Shown: positions 24,271 to 32,065 of the stretch, one piece after another
How positions within the stretch are numbered: the stretch's first letter is position 1
Layout: each line of letters starts with the position of its first letter
Translations under genes and position numbers: made by a program
Assembly (NCBI RefSeq): GCF_947493425.1
Contig: NZ_CANLRP010000092.1
Location: forward strand, 1 to 32,999
Source: an uncultured Microscilla sp.
GTDB lineage: Bacteria > Bacteroidota > Bacteroidia > Cytophagales > Microscillaceae
Direction of reading: 5' to 3'
DNA: 32,999 nucleotides
The notes under the pieces: generated by a model
The model's database searches: none
Seen by the model: only the letters and a program-made list of their open reading frames with translations
What the model was told of the DNA's origin: nothing

Positions 24271-24709
24271 TTTGGGACATTTTTAGATTTATGCATCTAA
24301 ACTAATAATATTCAGGTACTTTTGAATAAAATCTGACAAAAAAAAATGTTTTTTTAATAGATCGCCCATAAGAACCGGGCAAAGAGAAGATAAATGACAA
24401 GAAAAAACCTCAATCAAACCCAGTAATCAAACAAAGCAAGGACAATTTGGGTTGTTGTTATTTGGCAAATGTAGCCCACCCAGGGTATTTTACGTCTTAG
24501 GGTTGTGTTTAGGCAACTATAGCTTGTGCTTTGCAGCAATTGCCCAACCACAAAAGTGTACAGAATTGTTTGGCAAGATTGCCCAAAAAAAATTAAAACA
24601 TGTATTTTTGTCAGGCAAAAAGGTTTATCTACCTTTGTCGCACATTTTTTTTGATGAAAAATACCTCAGTTTAATTACTGTTCATATAACTTAATTTTAA
24701 TTACTTGTT
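24271..24709. other. Divergent promoter region, kinase and hydroxylase genes
   Basis: 439 bases between divergent genes. It contains the promoter of the plus-strand hydroxylase gene (24607-24637) and presumably that of the kinase gene. An ORF-like stretch at 24452-24694 starts with TTG, lacks recognisable domains and overlaps the promoter, so I do not call it. Confidence 0.6.
24607..24637 (+). promoter_or_regulatory. Bacteroidota-type promoter of the hydroxylase gene
   Basis: TTTG (24607-24610), a 19-base spacer, then TACCTTTG (24630-24637): an exact match to the Bacteroidota TTTG / TAnnTTTG consensus and spacing. Transcription would start near 24644, giving a leader of about 65 bases before ATG 24710. 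Confidence 0.7.
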
Positions 24710-25351
24710 ATGAGTCACAAAAAAGGAGTACAGAAAGGCAGAATCTTCAAAAACCCTATTTTAGAAGCACTCAGCCGTACCTCACCAGCTCTTACTCTTG
24801 GTGGTTATTTACCTCCTGTTTTCTTCTTAATTTATGTTTACTTTGCTTATCACAGTGAACGTTTAGGAATCGCCAATGGAATTATGGTATTTTTTGGCGG
24901 AGTAATATTCTGGACATTTTTTGAATATATGATGCACCGTTATGTGTTTCATTGGATCAACGAATCGGCATTTGTAAAACGCATGCACTATATTATGCAC
25001 GGATACCACCACGACCACCCACGCGACGAGGAACGTTTGTTTATGCCTCCCTGGGCAGGTTGGTTAATTATTGGGGTATTGTATCTGAGCCAAATCTTTA
25101 TTTTAAAAGGATATACTTATGCATTCCTTCCTGGTATGCTCATTGGTTATTTGTGTTACGTGTTTGTACATTATAGTACCCACAAATACAAAGCTCCACG
25201 TCCATTAAAATATTTGTGGAAACACCACAGTTTGCACCACTACAAATACCCAGACAAAGCTTTTGGGGTATCAAGTCCTCTCTGGGACATTGTGTTTGGC
25301 ACTATGCCTCCCCGCCAAGACCGTAAAGAAGGTGATATGAGAGGCTTATAG
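24710..25351 (+). CDS. Fatty acid 2-hydroxylase-like membrane di-iron enzyme
   Basis: 213-residue integral membrane protein of the fatty acid hydroxylase (sterol desaturase) superfamily. Histidine clusters for two iron ions: HRYVFH (H76, H81), HGYHHDHPRD (H97, H100, H101, H103), HYSTH (H154, H158) and KHHSLHHYKYPD (H172, H173, H176, H177). Hydrophobic segments lie at about 28-48, 55-73, 115-132 and 135-155. The spacing HGxHHxxPxD...RL..PP and the ending FGVSSPLWDIVFGT fit the FA2H/Scs7 branch, which adds a 2-hydroxyl to the acyl chain of ceramides. Bacteroidota often make sphingolipids, so membrane sphingolipid or fatty acid hydroxylation is the likely job. There is no cytochrome b5 domain. 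The gene has its own promoter and terminator. Confidence 0.85.
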   Translation: MSHKKGVQKGRIFKNPILEALSRTSPALTLGGYLPPVFFLIYVYFAYHSERLGIANGIMVFFGGVIFWTFFEYMMHRYVFHWINESAFVKRMHYIMHGYHHDHPRDEERLFMPPWAGWLIIGVLYLSQIFILKGYTYAFLPGMLIGYLCYVFVHYSTHKYKAPRPLKYLWKHHSLHHYKYPDKAFGVSSPLWDIVFGTMPPRQDRKEGDMRGL

Positions 25352-25388
25352 TCTATACCATACACCAATCACATTTTTAATTTACTAT

Positions 25389-25418
25389 GAGAGAGGCCAC
25401 GCGCCTCTCTCTTTTTTT
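25389..25418 (+). terminator. Terminator after the hydroxylase gene
   Basis: GAGAGAGGC (25389-25397) pairs with GCCTCTCTC (25403-25411) around CACGC and is followed by a T run. It lies 37 bases beyond the stop. Confidence 0.92.
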
Positions 25419-25464
25419 CTAAAAACCCCGCAAAGAACAAAATACTCCCTAAACCAAACAGACC

Positions 25465-25629
25465 TTAGGAATTGTTCAAAAATAAATTTACACTCTGAGA
25501 GGTGATCTTTCGCCTTGATACTTCGTTATTTTTATTGCCCATAGCGCTGCTATGGGCGCAAAAAATAGCCTCGTCTCAAAACAAAACTTCTACCTCAAGA
25601 ATGGTAATTTAATTTCTCACCATTCCTTA
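25465..25629. repeat. Long imperfect palindrome, two 81-base arms
   Basis: Positions 25465-25545 pair with 25549-25629 without gaps, about 53 of 81 positions complementary by hand count. The centre is a perfect hairpin, GCCCATAGC-gct-GCTATGGGC. The outer ends are also well matched (TAGGAAT against ATTCCTTA). No coding capacity. It lies in the 371-base spacer between the hydroxylase terminator and the gene at 25723, and could be a decayed foldback element or a structured RNA. Confidence 0.65.
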
Positions 25630-25722
25630 GACGCTCAACAAAGCTTAAAAATGCCGAAAGGCAAACATTTATTTTAAACACCGTATTATAAAATTAGAAT
25701 CAAGCGATAAAATTAATGCCTT

Positions 25723-26151
25723 ATGGAATACCCTCATGCCGTTGTTTTTCCTGAGTTATATCAAAACAACACCTATTTTATTGAAGAACAACGTACTTAT
25801 GAAGTAGCCATTGTATTGGCAGATAACACTACAGTATATATAGATGAGGCTCAACGTGAGTTGCTTGCCAAAATATTGCAATCAGTCAAACTGTCGTTGT
25901 TAAAAGCCAAGGTAATTAATGTCGAAAACTTTGATCCTACAGCCCCTCCACAGTTGATTTTTCCGTCCGAAAAAGTGATTAGTTTTGGAGTAGATTTATC
26001 TTCTTATGGACACTTGCTCAATGCAGAAAAATACCAGGTAATGCCCCTCAAAGAACATCAGTATATAATGGCTGATCCATTGAATGAAATTGCTGAAGAC
26101 AAACAAAAAAAGATTCAACTTTGGCAGGGTCTAAAACAAATGTTTAGCTAA
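25723..26151 (+). CDS. Small uncharacterised protein
   Basis: 142-residue soluble protein beginning MEYPHAVVFPELYQNNTYF. It has an alpha/beta look: VAIVLADNTTVYIDEAQREL, LLAKILQSVKLSLLKAKVIN, KVISFGVDLSSYGHLL and an end of IQLWQGLKQMF. The pattern 'FLxKIL.AvkLs...v.v.n' followed by a central beta strand and a terminal 'LW..L..MF' is one I associate with a conserved Bacteroidota protein family of unclear role, sometimes suggested to be related to the DNA polymerase III psi subunit. I cannot confirm that, so no function is assigned. The next gene follows in the same direction after about 100 bases. Confidence 0.6.
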   Translation: MEYPHAVVFPELYQNNTYFIEEQRTYEVAIVLADNTTVYIDEAQRELLAKILQSVKLSLLKAKVINVENFDPTAPPQLIFPSEKVISFGVDLSSYGHLLNAEKYQVMPLKEHQYIMADPLNEIAEDKQKKIQLWQGLKQMFS

Positions 26152-26248
26152 AACCAGTACTATAGACACTAAAACTTATTTTTGCACTATTCCTTAGTTT
26201 TTTTGGTTTATATTACTAAATTGTTTGAACGAACTATACTATTACACT

Positions 26249-26698
26249 ATGAATAAAAAGCTTTTTGAAAATGAATACGTACAAACTTCTCTCGTATTTA
26301 TCAATCAGGAACAAACTATCTATAGCTATCGCTGGAAACAAGCCAACAAATACCTCAGCCCTGAAATGTATCAAACAGAAACCAGGCGCCACCGCGACTA
26401 CATACAAAAGTATAAGCCTGCTTTTGTGATGGCTGATTTTCAGGAATCCCAATTTATCATATCAGCCGATTTACAGCCTTTTGTCAAGGCACAGGTATTG
26501 GATAAAATGGTAGAAACAGGCACCAAAAAACTGGCAATTATACCGCCCGAAGACAATGTTTTAAAAATGTCGATAGAACAAACCCTGGAAGAACAAACCG
26601 CCGCCCCTTATGCCATTCGTTTTTTTGAATCGGTAGATGAGGCAAAAATATGGTTTGTTAAAAAAGACATTTGGCACGCTTACGCCGGAAAATTTTAA
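26249..26698 (+). CDS. Small uncharacterised protein, possibly STAS/SpoIIAA-like fold
   Basis: 149 residues from ATG 26249; the frame is also open from a TTG at 26225, less likely. Soluble, no signal. The alternating beta/alpha order (QTSLVFINQEQTIYSYRW, KPAFVMADFQESQFIISA, LQPFVKAQVLDKMVETGTKK, LAIIPPEDNVLKMSIEQTL, RFFESVDEAKIWFVKK) resembles the SpoIIAA-like/STAS proteins of Bacteroidota, in which a strand ending in a short acidic turn is followed by a helix and a final 'F.s.eeA..WL' segment. This is fold resemblance only. If right, it could be a target of the SpoIIE-type phosphatase at 20299, but it lacks a clear phosphorylatable Ser after the second strand. Confidence 0.6.
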   Translation: MNKKLFENEYVQTSLVFINQEQTIYSYRWKQANKYLSPEMYQTETRRHRDYIQKYKPAFVMADFQESQFIISADLQPFVKAQVLDKMVETGTKKLAIIPPEDNVLKMSIEQTLEEQTAAPYAIRFFESVDEAKIWFVKKDIWHAYAGKF

Positions 26699-26752
26699 AA
26701 ACGCTCCTCGCCTACCCTTTACCATTATTGCACGCCTGTTATTCCCTTTCTT

Positions 26753-26929
26753 TTGTGCCTTAAAAACTTCCTCACTGTAGTATGTGGCAGCGTTAAGTAT
26801 AGTCCTAACTGGTGGTTAGCCATTGGGTATACCCTGTCTAATGATGTTGCCACAAAAACTGAAAATAAATGGATTTTATACGCTTCTATTACCGCAGGCT
26901 ACCACCAAGCCATTGAACAAATTGCATAA
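26753..26929 (+). pseudogene. Possible C-terminal gene remnant
   Basis: From a TTG at 26753 the frame reads LCLKNFLTVVCGSVKYSPNW and continues with beta-strand-like sequence (WLAIGYTLSND, ENKWILYASITAGYH) to a stop at 26927-26929. The composition is protein-like (paired Trp, alternating hydrophobics, as in the last strands of a beta barrel), but there is no ATG. The frame runs directly on from the stop codon of the preceding gene. It may be a decayed 3' end of an older gene or chance. Confidence 0.25.
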
Positions 26930-26990
26930 TAATACCTGAGGCTTTTGGCATAGCAGGCGGCAAATAGTATTACATTTACAAGAAAACATC

Positions 26991-27962
26991 ATGGAGTCAA
27001 ACAAAAACAACTATGTATTGCTCATACATGGAGGGGTAGGAACTATTATCAAAGAGAATATGACTGCTACCAAGGAAGCCGCATATTTAGAAACTTTAAA
27101 AATGGCGTTGCTTGCTGGCGAAAATGTACTTAAAAATGCAGGAAAAGCAACCAATGCTGTGGAAGCTGCTATAAAAGTAATGGAGGATTCGCCTTTGTTT
27201 AATGCAGGAAGAGGTGCTGTTTTTACTCACGAAGGTAAAAATGAAATGGATGCATCTGTTATGGATGGCAACACACTTGATGCGGGAGCAGTGGCGGGTG
27301 TTACTCAAATTAAAAATCCTATTTCGGTGGCTCTTCAGGTAATGCAGCACTCTAATCATATTATTTTGATAGGTGAAGGTGCAGAAAGGTTTGCGAAACA
27401 ACAAGGGTGTGAGTTGGCTAACCCCTCTTATTTTTATGATGAAGATCGTTTTCAACAATTAAAAATGGCGCAGTTACATAACGAAGTAATACTAGACCAT
27501 AGCGGAGAGAGTGCCTATCAAGAAGGAAATATTGAAAATGAGGGCAAGAAGTTTGGAACAGTGGGTGCAGTAGCATTGGACACGCATAGAAACCTGGCTG
27601 CAGCTACTTCTACAGGAGGCATGACCAATAAACAATTTGGCAGAGTGGGAGATACTCCCATTATTGGGGCGGGCACTTATGCTCATAATAAAACCTGTGC
27701 GGTATCTTGCACAGGTCATGGCGAATATTTTATTAAAAATGTGGTGGCTTATGATATTTCGGCCTTAATGGAGTATAAACAAACGACTATTCAAGAAGCC
27801 GCTGAATATGTAATTCATGAAAAATTGAAACAACAAAAAGGTGAAGGAGGTTTGATTGCCCTTGACCAAAAAGGAAGTTATACTATGGCTTTTAATACCA
27901 AAGGAATGTACAGAGGGGTTGTGAGCAAAAATCATTCACCAAAAGTAGACATCTACAAATGA
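26991..27962 (+). CDS. iaaA: Isoaspartyl peptidase / plant-type L-asparaginase
   Basis: 323 residues, an N-terminal-nucleophile hydrolase made as a precursor that cuts itself before a threonine. Visible: IHGGVG (12-17), the NAGRGAVFTHEGKNEMDAS segment (71-89), the autocleavage site KKFGT|VGAVALD with nucleophile T190, and the substrate-binding TGGMTNKQFGRVGDTPIIG (208-226) with R218 and TGHGE (241-245). No signal peptide, so cytoplasmic. Enzymes of this family hydrolyse beta-aspartyl dipeptides. Directly beside cyanophycinase and cyanophycin synthetase, its natural substrate is most likely beta-Asp-Arg released from cyanophycin, giving free Asp and Arg. It converges on cphB with 52 bases between stops. 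Gene name by function; side activity on asparagine is possible. Confidence 0.92.
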   Translation: MESNKNNYVLLIHGGVGTIIKENMTATKEAAYLETLKMALLAGENVLKNAGKATNAVEAAIKVMEDSPLFNAGRGAVFTHEGKNEMDASVMDGNTLDAGAVAGVTQIKNPISVALQVMQHSNHIILIGEGAERFAKQQGCELANPSYFYDEDRFQQLKMAQLHNEVILDHSGESAYQEGNIENEGKKFGTVGAVALDTHRNLAAATSTGGMTNKQFGRVGDTPIIGAGTYAHNKTCAVSCTGHGEYFIKNVVAYDISALMEYKQTTIQEAAEYVIHEKLKQQKGEGGLIALDQKGSYTMAFNTKGMYRGVVSKNHSPKVDIYK

Positions 27963-28014
27963 TGAACAAAAAGAGAAGAGACAGTTATTGTGCAATTGCC
28001 GCTTCACCTCATTT

Positions 28015-28875
28015 TTAAACCATGCGCCTTTCCGACAGAAGATAATTATGCCCTTTGGAAAGTACATGAACTATTAAGTTTTCAATTGTAATGGGTTCTC
28101 CATCTTCAATGCCTGCAATGTTTGTATACTTAATATCATGACCTTCAACAATCATTATCAAACCTGAGCCAATGGCTTCCATGTGGTTTCCATTGGTAAT
28201 CAATAGCCCAGTATCTTCACCCAAACCAATACCAATGCCCACAGGATTGCTGGCGATGGTCTGACAAAGTCTTCCAAATCGCCCTCTTTTGATAAAGTGA
28301 GTATCAAAAGTAACCTCATGAATGAACCCAAATCCTCTCGATAATTTTACTTCACCTTTTAGCAATGCTTCTGTGCTGCTCCCACCAAATATCATAGTGG
28401 AAGACATTACCATGGCACCAGCACTTGTTCCTGCAATGATAAAATGTTCATTTTGATACCTGGTTGCCATTGTACTCAGTAACTTTGTTCCCCCAAAAAT
28501 GGTGGTCAACCTGAGCTGGTTTCCCCCGGTAAACAACACTCCTTCGGCTTCTTGAATTCGCTCAAAGTAGTCAGGCATAAGCGTATCTTCTCTTTTTTTG
28601 ATATGAATCATCCCTACATTATCGTTTCCAAGCTTCTTGAACGCATCTATGTAATGTTGTCCTGTTACTTCTGGGATTAACGATGCACTTGTAATGATTT
28701 CTATGCGGTTTGTCTTACCAACAAGCTCTTCTAATAACCGCTTTAATATTCCCTCTTCAAGGAATTTATCTGCTAAATCTTCAGGGTTATCATCATCATC
28801 ATCTGGTCCAGTTCCTTTATCAACCGCACCACCTATGGCAATTAATATTCCTTTTGGTGTTTTTACACTCAACAT
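28015..28875 (-). CDS. cphB: Cyanophycinase
   Basis: 286 residues, usual length for the family. A serine peptidase of family S51 that degrades cyanophycin from its end to beta-Asp-Arg dipeptides. Visible: ILIAIGGAVDKG at the start, VLFTGGNQLRLT (113-124), the nucleophile elbow IIAGTSAGAMVMSS with S151, DTHFIKRGRFGRL with H193, and GIGIGLGEDTGLLI with E220 completing the expected Ser-His-Glu set. No signal peptide, so an intracellular enzyme rather than the exported type found in scavenging bacteria. An Asp-rich stretch DDDDDNPED (25-33) is a small local oddity. The gene is divergent from cphA with 161 bases between starts and convergent with the isoaspartyl peptidase gene. Confidence 0.95.
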   Translation of the reverse strand: MLSVKTPKGILIAIGGAVDKGTGPDDDDDNPEDLADKFLEEGILKRLLEELVGKTNRIEIITSASLIPEVTGQHYIDAFKKLGNDNVGMIHIKKREDTLMPDYFERIQEAEGVLFTGGNQLRLTTIFGGTKLLSTMATRYQNEHFIIAGTSAGAMVMSSTMIFGGSSTEALLKGEVKLSRGFGFIHEVTFDTHFIKRGRFGRLCQTIASNPVGIGIGLGEDTGLLITNGNHMEAIGSGLIMIVEGHDIKYTNIAGIEDGEPITIENLIVHVLSKGHNYLLSERRMV

Positions 28876-28889
28876 TAGTTTAAATAAGT

Positions 28890-28927
28890 TAACTTTGGAT
28901 AAGCTCTTTTCAAAGGAATCAAAGTTA
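28890..28927. promoter_or_regulatory. Inverted promoter-like elements between cphB and cphA
   Basis: TAACTTTG (28890-28897) and its exact reverse complement CAAAGTTA (28920-28927) both match the TAnnTTTG -7 consensus, one per strand. The minus-strand copy would start cphB transcription with a leader of about 40 bases. No good -33 element is seen for either, so they may instead be two halves of an operator. Confidence 0.4.
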
Positions 28928-28990
28928 GCATTTGTTATTGCCTAATCCTTCAAGTCTGATTTATTCTTTTTCTAAAAGCCACAAATAACA

Positions 28991-29014
28991 AAAGCAGGAA
29001 ATATATCCTGCTTT
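28991..29014. promoter_or_regulatory. Perfect 9-bp inverted repeat just upstream of cphA
   Basis: AAAGCAGGA (28991-28999), loop AATATA, TCCTGCTTT (29006-29014). It ends 22 bases before the cphA ATG. It could be a repressor site or a hairpin in the cphA leader; the T run is too short for a convincing terminator. It does not resemble an ArgR box. Confidence 0.55.
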
Positions 29015-29036
29015 GACCAATCCTAAATTTATTTAG

Positions 29037-31697
29037 ATGAAAATCGTAGACATTAAAGTACTTAGAGGCCCCAATTACTGGTCTAATAGAAAAGAGAAAC
29101 TCATTGTAATGAAGCTTGATTTAGAGGAAATGGAAAAGTTGCCCTCCGATAAAGTCGAGGGGTTTTCGGAACGATTGGAAAAAATGCTGCCTTCTCTATA
29201 CGAACACCATTGTTCGGAAGGGCATGAGGGTGGTTTTTTTGAAAGAGTAAAAACAGGCACCTGGATGGGGCATATTGCTGAACATATTGCATTGGAAATA
29301 CAGACACTGGCAGGAATGGACTGTGGATTTGGCAGAACAAGAGGAACTGGCAAAATAGGAGAGTACAATGTGGTGTTTAGCTATACTCAGGAAAACGCGG
29401 GGATTTATGCAGCAAAGGCCGCAATAAGAATCGTAAAATCGCTTATTGCAGGAAAAGCCTACCAACTAGAGGTGGATATTCACACCTTAAAAGAAATCAG
29501 AGAAGAAGATAAATTGGGCCCAAGCACTCAATCTATAGTAGAAGAAGCCAGTAAAAGAGGGATTCCCTTTATGCGTTTAAACAGCGACTCGTTGGTGCAG
29601 CTAGGCTATGGTGTCAATCAAAAACGTATCATGGCAACCATTACCAGCCAAACAAGCGCCATAGGTGTAGACCTGGCAGGTAATAAGGAAGATACAAAGT
29701 ATTTGCTGAAAAGAGCAGGAGTGCCTGTGCCTAACGGGGGTATTTCTGTTACAGAAGAAGAGCTGCTTGACGAACTAGAGAGTATTGGTTACCCTTGTGT
29801 GGTCAAACCCGTTGATGGAAACCATGGAAGGGGAGCCACTACCAATATTAAAAATAAAGCGGAGGCATTGGCTGCTTTTAAATTGGCTAAAGAGCATTCA
29901 GAAAGAATAATAGTAGAGCAATTTGTTCAAGGGCATGATTTTAGGCTTTTAGTAATCAACCATCGGGTAGTAGCTGCCGCAAAGCGTACCCCTGCCCATG
30001 TAGTAGGCAATGGAAAAAATACCATTCAAGAATTGATTGATCAGGTAAATGCAGACCCCAGAAGGGGTTTTGGGCACGAGAAGATGTTGACAGAAATTAT
30101 GGTGGATGAAATGACACAATATATTCTCACTACAAAAAAATTAACGCTACAATCGATACTCCCCAGTGAAGAAGTACTTTTTTTGAAAACCACTGCCAAC
30201 CTAAGCACTGGAGGAACAGCCACTGATATAACAGATACAGTACATCCTTACAACCTGTTTATGGCAGAACGCATCTCAAGAATTATTGGATTAGATATTT
30301 GTGGCATTGATATAATGGCAAGCGATCTCGAACATTCTGTCATCGAAACGGGCGGTTCGGTATTAGAAGTAAATGCTGCACCAGGGTTTAGAATGCACCT
30401 TGATCCTACTATAGGCTTAGCCAGAAATGTAGCCGAACCTGTGATAGATATGCTGTACCCGCCAGGGCAACAGGTAAGCATCCCTATTATAGCGGTTACT
30501 GGAACAAATGGAAAAACCACTACTACCAGGTTAATAGCACACCTGATGAAAAGTGCGGGTTTTCGAGTAGGCTACACTACCTCTGATGGAATATATGTGC
30601 AAAACAGGTTGCTGCAAGTGGGCGACTGTACAGGACCGAAAAGTGCTAAATTTGTACTAAGTGATCCTACCGTTAATTTAGCTGTTTTAGAAATAGCCAG
30701 AGGAGGTATTTTGAGAGAAGGACTTGGGTTTAGTAGCTGCGATATTGGCATTGTTACTAATATCACTTCCGATCATTTGGGGCTAAAAGGAATTCAAACG
30801 GTAGAACAAATGGCGAAGGTAAAAGCTGTGGTGGCTGAAAATGTGTATCCTGAAGGTTATGCTATTTTAAACGCCGATGATGACCTTATTTTTGCAATGA
30901 TCGAGAATATCAGTTCCAAAATTGCCTTGTTTAGTCTGAACGAAGACAACCAACGAGTATACGATCATTGCAAGGCTGGAGGGATTGCCGCAATTTATGA
31001 AAATGGATACATTACTATTAATAAAGGGGGATGGAAGATTCGGGTTGAAAAAGTATTGAATATTCCGCTTACTTTTTCTGGCAAAGCCATCTTTATGATT
31101 CAAAACGTATTGCCTGCTGCATTGGCTGCTTTTCTGAGGAATGTACAGCTCGAAGACATTCGCCTGGCTTTACAAACATTTACCCCTTCGCCAGCACAAA
31201 CACCAGGAAGGATGAATTTGTTTCAGTTCAATGAATTTCAGGTGTTGTTAGATTATGCTCATAACCCCTCAGGCATGGAAGCTATAGGCAAGTTTCTTGA
31301 AAAAATAGAGGAGTCTCCTAAAATAGGCGTTATTGCGGGCACTGGCGATAGAAGAGACGAAGACATCATTGAATTAGGAAAAGTAAGTGCAAAAGTATTT
31401 GACGAAATTATTATTAGGCAAGATGCTGACTTGAGAGGCAGAACGTCCAAGGAAATTCTGAATTTATTAATCGAAGGCATTCATAGTATCGATGCTTCGA
31501 GGGTTGTCAGTGTGGTACCTGATGAGATGGATGCAATTAGCAAATCTATTAAAGAAGCCAAGAAAGGTGCTTTTATTACCATTATTAGTGATGCTATCCC
31601 TGAGGCTATTCAACTTATCAGAACCTTGAAAAAACAGGAAAGTGATGTAGTTGTTTTGAAATCTGACATACCTAATTTGAAAAGAATGATCCTTTAA
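29037..31697 (+). CDS. cphA: Cyanophycin synthetase
   Basis: 886 residues, the normal length for CphA1. It polymerises L-Asp (backbone) and L-Arg (side chains) with two ATP per unit in the cytoplasm. N domain about 1-160, with HIAEH (H79, E82, H83), the HxxEH site reported to trim polymer into primers. ATP-grasp domain about 200-470, with VVKPVDGNHGRGATT (255-269) and ETGGSVLEVNAAPG (437-450). Mur-ligase-like domain about 480-886, with P-loop GTNGKTTTTR (489-498), DYAHNPSGM (739-747) and GTGDRRDED (768-776). Both ATP sites are intact, so it is CphA1-type rather than the dipeptide-using CphA2. A perfect hairpin lies 22 bases upstream of the ATG. cphB is divergent on the left and the dipeptidase gene lies beyond it, making a compact synthesis-and-degradation locus. 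Confidence 0.96.
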   Translation: MKIVDIKVLRGPNYWSNRKEKLIVMKLDLEEMEKLPSDKVEGFSERLEKMLPSLYEHHCSEGHEGGFFERVKTGTWMGHIAEHIALEIQTLAGMDCGFGRTRGTGKIGEYNVVFSYTQENAGIYAAKAAIRIVKSLIAGKAYQLEVDIHTLKEIREEDKLGPSTQSIVEEASKRGIPFMRLNSDSLVQLGYGVNQKRIMATITSQTSAIGVDLAGNKEDTKYLLKRAGVPVPNGGISVTEEELLDELESIGYPCVVKPVDGNHGRGATTNIKNKAEALAAFKLAKEHSERIIVEQFVQGHDFRLLVINHRVVAAAKRTPAHVVGNGKNTIQELIDQVNADPRRGFGHEKMLTEIMVDEMTQYILTTKKLTLQSILPSEEVLFLKTTANLSTGGTATDITDTVHPYNLFMAERISRIIGLDICGIDIMASDLEHSVIETGGSVLEVNAAPGFRMHLDPTIGLARNVAEPVIDMLYPPGQQVSIPIIAVTGTNGKTTTTRLIAHLMKSAGFRVGYTTSDGIYVQNRLLQVGDCTGPKSAKFVLSDPTVNLAVLEIARGGILREGLGFSSCDIGIVTNITSDHLGLKGIQTVEQMAKVKAVVAENVYPEGYAILNADDDLIFAMIENISSKIALFSLNEDNQRVYDHCKAGGIAAIYENGYITINKGGWKIRVEKVLNIPLTFSGKAIFMIQNVLPAALAAFLRNVQLEDIRLALQTFTPSPAQTPGRMNLFQFNEFQVLLDYAHNPSGMEAIGKFLEKIEESPKIGVIAGTGDRRDEDIIELGKVSAKVFDEIIIRQDADLRGRTSKEILNLLIEGIHSIDASRVVSVVPDEMDAISKSIKEAKKGAFITIISDAIPEAIQLIRTLKKQESDVVVLKSDIPNLKRMIL

Positions 31698-31710
31698 AAA
31701 ACAAAAACAG

Positions 31711-31744
31711 GTTGCCGTTCCTCCTTGATTGTAAAATCGGCAAC
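31711..31744 (+). terminator. Possible terminator after cphA
   Basis: GTTGCCG (31711-31717) pairs with CGGCAAC (31738-31744) around a 20-base loop, 14 bases beyond the cphA stop. The following sequence is only moderately T-rich. Confidence 0.5.
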
Positions 31745-31990
31745 TTCACATTATTACTCTTACTCTTTTGCCTATTAATTAGTAAAAATACCCTGATAAT
31801 GATAAGGCTCTCCTGCAAAACAATCAAGTTATTGATCTTTCATTGTATTTTTGATGATTACCAGACAAGAAGATGGGAGAGCTTCTTTTCGCTTTCTTTT
31901 GGTCACAGCATTTACAAAAGAGAGAGGGTGAGTTGTTGGAGTCTTATTTTAACCTCTGGTAAGCGATTTACCTCAAAGGAGGTTTTTGAT

Positions 31991-32065
31991 ATGAAAGACA
32001 ATCTGGTGTATAGTCAAGGGTTGCCTGGTTTTAAGTACAATTATGACCAAGCCATTGACTTATAA
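31991..32065 (+). CDS. Possible 24-codon micro-ORF with strong ribosome binding site
   Basis: AAAGGAGG lies 8 bases before the ATG at 31991, an excellent Shine-Dalgarno in a window where almost no gene has one. The peptide starts MKDNLVYSQGLPGF and ends YDQAIDL. It may be a real small protein, or the 3' remnant of a gene whose earlier codons have decayed, because the same frame stays open upstream. No homologue is known to me. Confidence 0.25.
   Translation: MKDNLVYSQGLPGFKYNYDQAIDL

Noticed and set aside
24452..24694. 80-codon plus-strand ORF
   Set aside because: It overlaps the hydroxylase promoter, begins with TTG and lacks recognisable features.
29037..31697. Possibility that the synthetase is CphA2 (dipeptide-polymerising)
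   Set aside because: Both the ATP-grasp site and the Mur-ligase P-loop are intact and the length is full, which fits CphA1.
31712..32065. 117-codon plus-strand ORF after cphA
   Set aside because: It starts with TTG inside a terminator hairpin and the first two-thirds look random. Only the last 24 codons, behind a strong ribosome site, were kept as a low-confidence entry.
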